NCBI GenBank assembly: GCA_965371855.1
Contig: CBDUZZ010000106.1
Coordinates: 1 to 9,742, forward strand
Source of the DNA: JAADEM01 sp965371855
GTDB taxonomy: Bacteria; Bacteroidota; Bacteroidia; Bacteroidales; Marinilabiliaceae
Reading direction: 5' to 3'
DNA length: 9,742 nucleotides
Part shown: in pieces, positions 7,056 to 9,742 of the stretch
Layout: each line of letters opens with the position of its first letter
Numbering within the stretch: the stretch's first letter is position 1
The notes under the pieces: generated by a model
Seen by the model: only the letters and a program-made list of their open reading frames with translations
Database searches by the model: none
What the model was told of the DNA's origin: nothing
Position numbers and translations under genes: made by a program

Positions 7056-7092
7056 TTATTGAGCAGATGACTTCAAGTCATCAGATCAATAA
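7056..7092. repeat. 37-bp imperfect palindrome after the Fe-S gene
   Basis: The arms pair over 18 positions with two single mismatches: TTATTGA-g-C-a-GATGACTT, central C at 7074, then AAGTCATC-a-G-a-TCAATAA. The inner 17 bases (7066-7082) are perfect. It begins 38 bases after the stop at 7017. No T-tract follows on either strand, so it may be an atypical terminator, a transcript-stabilising hairpin or a protein-binding site. Confidence 0.55.
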
Positions 7093-7098
7093 AACGTT

Positions 7099-7140
7099 CC
7101 TTTCAAAAGGTAAAAACAAATGTAAAGTAACCTTTAAAGG
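7099..7140. repeat. Pair of related CCTTT/AAAGG palindromes
   Basis: CCTTTCAAAAGG (7099-7110) and CCTTTAAAGG (7131-7140) are two similar small palindromes whose starts are 32 bases apart, about three helical turns. They lie in a spacer between convergent genes, where a promoter operator would be unexpected. They may be chance in AT-rich DNA. Confidence 0.25.
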
Positions 7141-7164
7141 GGTGAAAATTGTTTTTTCGAGTAA

Positions 7165-7197
7165 ACTGTCGGTGTCACTTGGAGTGACGCCGACAGT
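7165..7197 (-). terminator. Strong 15-bp hairpin, likely end of the minus-strand operon
   Basis: Bases 7165-7179 pair with 7183-7197 without mismatch, apart from one G-T pair (7173/7189), around a TGG loop. It is far more GC-rich than its surroundings. It lies 14 bases past the stop codon of the minus-strand FBG gene (7212). A T6 run (about 7208-7213) follows on the plus strand after an 11-base gap, so it could also help end the plus-strand Fe-S transcript. The minus strand has no T-tract, so a dispersed palindromic repeat is the alternative. Confidence 0.5.
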
Positions 7198-7211
7198 GAA
7201 AATGGTCTTTT

Positions 7212-8030
7212 TTATCTAAGCCAAATTGCCCCATAGTCAAAATATTCTGCGCCAGATCCAGTCCAGTAAGGAGCATCCTGGTACGATTCGGAGCCTCCTC
7301 CCCAAAAGCTACCACTAAAACAGGATGCATACCACCATGCAGATTCATAATAATTATTTGAACAATTGCTATTCCATGTGTCATGATCTGCATCTCTGCT
7401 TGAAAGAGGTCTGCCATTGTGATATGTGTACATACCCGGACTTGAGGTGCCCTCAGTATGAATTGTTATGGATTCATTTGACATGTTTAAACTGTAGGAA
7501 TTGGATTCATCTAAAGAAAAGTCATAATATGCCCTGTGGGAGAGATTTGTCGGTGATGTACCCATATCCAACCTCATTTTGGTTCCAATAAGATTCCAGT
7601 GTTTTACTCCAAGAAACAGATCGAAAGATGTAAGGCTGGCTGATAGTGTTCCATTCAAATTAACATTGTTCACAACTTCATTCCAGTATGGTCTTGGACA
7701 ACTTGCAATTCCTGCATTACTTAGTAAAATAAGTGTCCAGCCACCACCATCGGTAGTCATATCACAAAAGCAATCGAATGCCTCGCCTGAGCCGTCTCCA
7801 TCGGGATCGATAATATATATTCCATCAGCAGCCAAAGGATTATTCTCTAATATCTCCTTACAGCTTTTGTATGTAATATCTAAAACAAATCCGGAAAGAG
7901 ATTTGACAGAATCAATTCTTACAGAGCCTATTCGTGCCGGATTTTCAACTCCACCAATCTTTTTAATAGACTGGCCGGAAACAGTTATGGACAACAGTAT
8001 TAATGCATTTATAATTATTGTCTGTTTCAT
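7212..8030 (-). CDS. Secreted protein with fibrinogen-like (FBG) C-terminal domain
   Basis: This 272-residue protein has a Sec signal (MKQTIIINALILLSITVSG, cut before Gln20). The rest resembles a fibrinogen-related domain. It begins at Cys57 (SCKEILENN), then DGIYIIDPDGDG and CDMTTDGGGWTL (89-100). After a divergent middle, the family C-terminal core appears: YTYHNGRPLS, DADHD (213-217), Asn222-Cys223, AWWYASC (231-237). The DxDxD-to-Cys spacing and the 14-residue Cys223-Cys237 step match the calcium site and second disulfide of fibrinogen gamma. FBG domains in animals often bind acetylated sugars or glycoproteins, so a lectin or adhesin role is a reasonable inference. ATG 8030 is preferred over an in-frame TTG at 8051, which lies inside the preceding gene. 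It starts 7 bases after that gene's stop, so the two form an operon. No T9SS or anchor domain is seen. Confidence 0.85.
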   Translation of the reverse strand: MKQTIIINALILLSITVSGQSIKKIGGVENPARIGSVRIDSVKSLSGFVLDITYKSCKEILENNPLAADGIYIIDPDGDGSGEAFDCFCDMTTDGGGWTLILLSNAGIASCPRPYWNEVVNNVNLNGTLSASLTSFDLFLGVKHWNLIGTKMRLDMGTSPTNLSHRAYYDFSLDESNSYSLNMSNESITIHTEGTSSPGMYTYHNGRPLSSRDADHDTWNSNCSNNYYESAWWYASCFSGSFWGGGSESYQDAPYWTGSGAEYFDYGAIWLR

Positions 8031-8037
8031 ATTCTGA

Positions 8038-9636
8038 TTATTCAATTTCAATTAACATCAGATTAGGCGTAAAATAAATCATATCTGCTGAAACAGCAAC
8101 ACCTATTATCTGAACCTGTTGGCCTGACACTGAAAGTTTGGTTTGAGTAATAGCTCCTGTTGTGGGTGATACATAAATTGGAGCTCCTGGTGTCCATGTC
8201 CAATTTTCATTTTTGATGAAGCCCTGTAATAAAACCTCTTTATCTCCTATACCTGATTCAACAGCAAGAGCAACACATGGCATTGTAGTTACTGCATCCG
8301 CATCTGCTTCTTTCAACATTCCATCACTTGCAACATATAGAGCAGCCCCAAACCCACTACCGTTGGCTCCAATTGGAGCAACTACTGTCATTCCGCTTGA
8401 GGAATAACTATTTATATCTCCTGTGATTTGAATATTTCCGGTTAACGCAATTTTATCGTTAATATAGAGTGGATCATTAAACTCGGATGAATGTTGTGTT
8501 TGAACGATATATTCCGGAGTATTACCGTTAGTCCCGTCATGTCCGTTACCGGAAGCATCGGTAACTGAGTTTGAATTGATACTGGATGAAAAGAAAATTG
8601 CAGGGTCAGAATCTATATGACCATCATAATCTTCTATCTCTTCGGCTGTAAGAACTCTTTGCAACCACACCTGGTTTGCGATTACTATACTTGCTTCTGC
8701 GTATAGATCTCCCTGGCTTCTTGAAGGATCTACATCCTGACCGCCCCAGAAAAGATTATTCGTATTTCCTGAATCATCCTGAGGGGAGATTCCTGTTTGC
8801 TGACCTGCCAATGAGCCATCAACATATAGTTCAAGAGTTTGTGTTGATGCATTGTATTGCATACAGATGTCATACCATTGTTCTTCACTGAAGGAGTGAT
8901 CATAGGTAATGCTCTGCCAACCACTCTTTTGTAACCAAACATATATTTGTGTTGATTTAATTTGAATGGCTATATCGCCTTCTTTATCCTGCCATGCTTC
9001 TCCTCTGAAAAAATGCCAGCCTCCATCAGGTCCTGTTCCGGTTGGCATTTTTACTTGTTCAATTATTGACCAACTTGAGTTATTGGTAAAACCTGAAAGT
9101 GTTCCAAAGTTAATATAGTCTTCATCGTTTTTGTTTAGTTCAACAATGTAAGATGAATCTACATGCGTTGTTACCGGAGTGTTGTCAATATCATTGTAAT
9201 TAATGCCACCTGCTATATTATCAGTTGTTTTAGCATACAGTGCATAAGGCACACTTAATAGTTGACTTGTGCCTGTAATAGTGTAGCTTGTTCCTCCTGC
9301 AGGATCGGTTTCGGTTTTAATAAAGTATGGCCCTGCCGACCAGTTGATGGCAGTAAAATCACCTGAAACAACTGTGCCACTACCTATCTCAATTGTTACC
9401 AATCCGTTTGTATTGGTAGTTGGAGTTTGTGTTTCTTCATAAACTGCCGTTCCTGACGCAGAACCTTGCAGAATACTTATCTGCATTCCTACTTGTGTTC
9501 CTGTTATCAGATTGTCGCTTGCATCGCGAATTACTGCCTGATAACTCATTTTTTCGGGGCTTTGTGCAAAAAGAGTTGAAAGTGAAAAGGTACAAGTTAA
9601 AAGTACCGTTAACAGAGTTGAAATATATTTTTTCAT
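8038..9636 (-). CDS. Secreted mosaic surface protein: Bacteroidota N-module, LamG-like domain, phage-appendage-like C-module
   Basis: This 532-residue protein has a Sec signal (MKKYISTLLT to LFA-Gln25). Residues 26-140 are a module recurrent in Bacteroidota surface proteins: PEKMSYQAVIRDAS, GTQVGMQISILQGSASGTAV, GPYFIKTETDP, LLSVPYALYAKT. Residues about 155-380 look like a LamG/concanavalin-type jelly roll: WSIIEQVKM, WYDICMQYN, LELYVDGSLAGQQTG, LQRVLTAEEIEDY, DASGNGHDGT. Residues about 385-532 (YINDKIALTGNIQITG, LYVASDGMLKEADAD, TMPCVALAVESG, VLLQGFIKNENW, GAPIYVSPTTGAITQT, IIGVAVSADMIYFTPN) resemble C-terminal modules of phage or virion appendage proteins. No membrane anchor or T9SS sorting domain is evident. 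Likely role is surface or extracellular glycan/protein binding. It leads a two-gene operon with the FBG protein. Domain calls are by eye. Confidence 0.8.
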   Translation of the reverse strand: MKKYISTLLTVLLTCTFSLSTLFAQSPEKMSYQAVIRDASDNLITGTQVGMQISILQGSASGTAVYEETQTPTTNTNGLVTIEIGSGTVVSGDFTAINWSAGPYFIKTETDPAGGTSYTITGTSQLLSVPYALYAKTTDNIAGGINYNDIDNTPVTTHVDSSYIVELNKNDEDYINFGTLSGFTNNSSWSIIEQVKMPTGTGPDGGWHFFRGEAWQDKEGDIAIQIKSTQIYVWLQKSGWQSITYDHSFSEEQWYDICMQYNASTQTLELYVDGSLAGQQTGISPQDDSGNTNNLFWGGQDVDPSRSQGDLYAEASIVIANQVWLQRVLTAEEIEDYDGHIDSDPAIFFSSSINSNSVTDASGNGHDGTNGNTPEYIVQTQHSSEFNDPLYINDKIALTGNIQITGDINSYSSSGMTVVAPIGANGSGFGAALYVASDGMLKEADADAVTTMPCVALAVESGIGDKEVLLQGFIKNENWTWTPGAPIYVSPTTGAITQTKLSVSGQQVQIIGVAVSADMIYFTPNLMLIEIE

Positions 9637-9707
9637 GAGTTTAATTTTTAATAATTTTAAATGTTTTTATCTCTTTATTGTTTTCAATAACTCAAGTTTC
9701 GCAGTTC

Positions 9708-9715
9708 CAAAAGTA
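9708..9715 (-). promoter_or_regulatory. Bacteroidota -7 promoter element for the surface-protein operon
   Basis: The minus strand reads TACTTTTG, an exact TAnnTTTG. A TTG sits at the window edge (9740-9742) with a 24-base gap, a little longer than the usual 19-21. Transcription would start near 9701, giving an AT-rich leader of about 65 bases before ATG 9636. No strong Shine-Dalgarno or riboswitch-like fold was seen in the leader. Confidence 0.5.
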
Positions 9716-9742
9716 CAATAAACATTGGTAATTCTAAAGCAA

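Noticed and set aside
7579..8037. 152-codon plus-strand reading frame opposite the FBG gene
   Set aside because: It is antisense to a gene with a clear signal peptide and domain motifs, and its translation shows no coherent features.
8038..9636. Prophage remnant, because of the phage-like C-terminal module
   Set aside because: The gene has a Sec signal and a Bacteroidota surface module, and no other phage gene, integrase or attachment site is visible.

Overview
The window reads as chromosomal DNA from a member of the Bacteroidota, most plausibly a marine or anaerobic Bacteroidales/Marinilabiliales-type or Flavobacteriia-type organism. Four things support this: AT-rich spacers; TAnnTTTG promoter -7 elements (exact upstream of the epimerase, the cold-shock gene and the right-hand operon) with little Shine-Dalgarno signal; a lipoprotein GH95 alpha-L-fucosidase; and a secreted protein opening with the MSYQAVIRD-type module that recurs in Bacteroidota surface proteins. 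This lineage call is inference from sequence style only.

Layout. (1) 271-1242 (+): an extended-SDR sugar-nucleotide epimerase of UDP-glucuronate 4-epimerase type. (2) 1431-1622 (+): a 63-residue cold-shock protein with its own promoter, followed by a hairpin terminator that can serve both strands. (3) 1727-4171 (-): an 814-residue GH95 lipoprotein, convergent with the cold-shock gene. (4) 4172-4406: a divergent spacer with palindromes. (5) 4407-5327 and 5446-7017 (+): a Tat-signal DUF362 protein followed by a polytopic iron-sulfur protein that looks like a NapH-type membrane quinol oxidase fused to a NapG/MauM-type four-cluster ferredoxin. Together they form a candidate envelope redox module. 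(6) 7018-7211: a convergent spacer unusually full of inverted repeats. (7) 9636-7212 (-): a two-gene operon for secreted proteins. The first is a 532-residue mosaic (surface module, LamG-like domain, phage-appendage-like tail). The second, 7 bases after its stop, is a 272-residue protein with a fibrinogen-like (FBG) domain that keeps the eukaryotic calcium-loop and disulfide spacing.

How they fit. Gene products fall into envelope and extracellular roles: polysaccharide precursor synthesis, fucoside hydrolysis, trans-envelope electron transfer, and surface recognition. There is no visible SusC/SusD pair, integrase, tRNA, rRNA, CRISPR array or insertion sequence. The best candidates for undescribed biology are the DUF362 plus NapHG-fusion pair and the LamG/FBG secreted pair. 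The GH95 protein carries an Asp where an active-site Asn is expected, and three intergenic regions hold palindromes that merit genome-wide checks.
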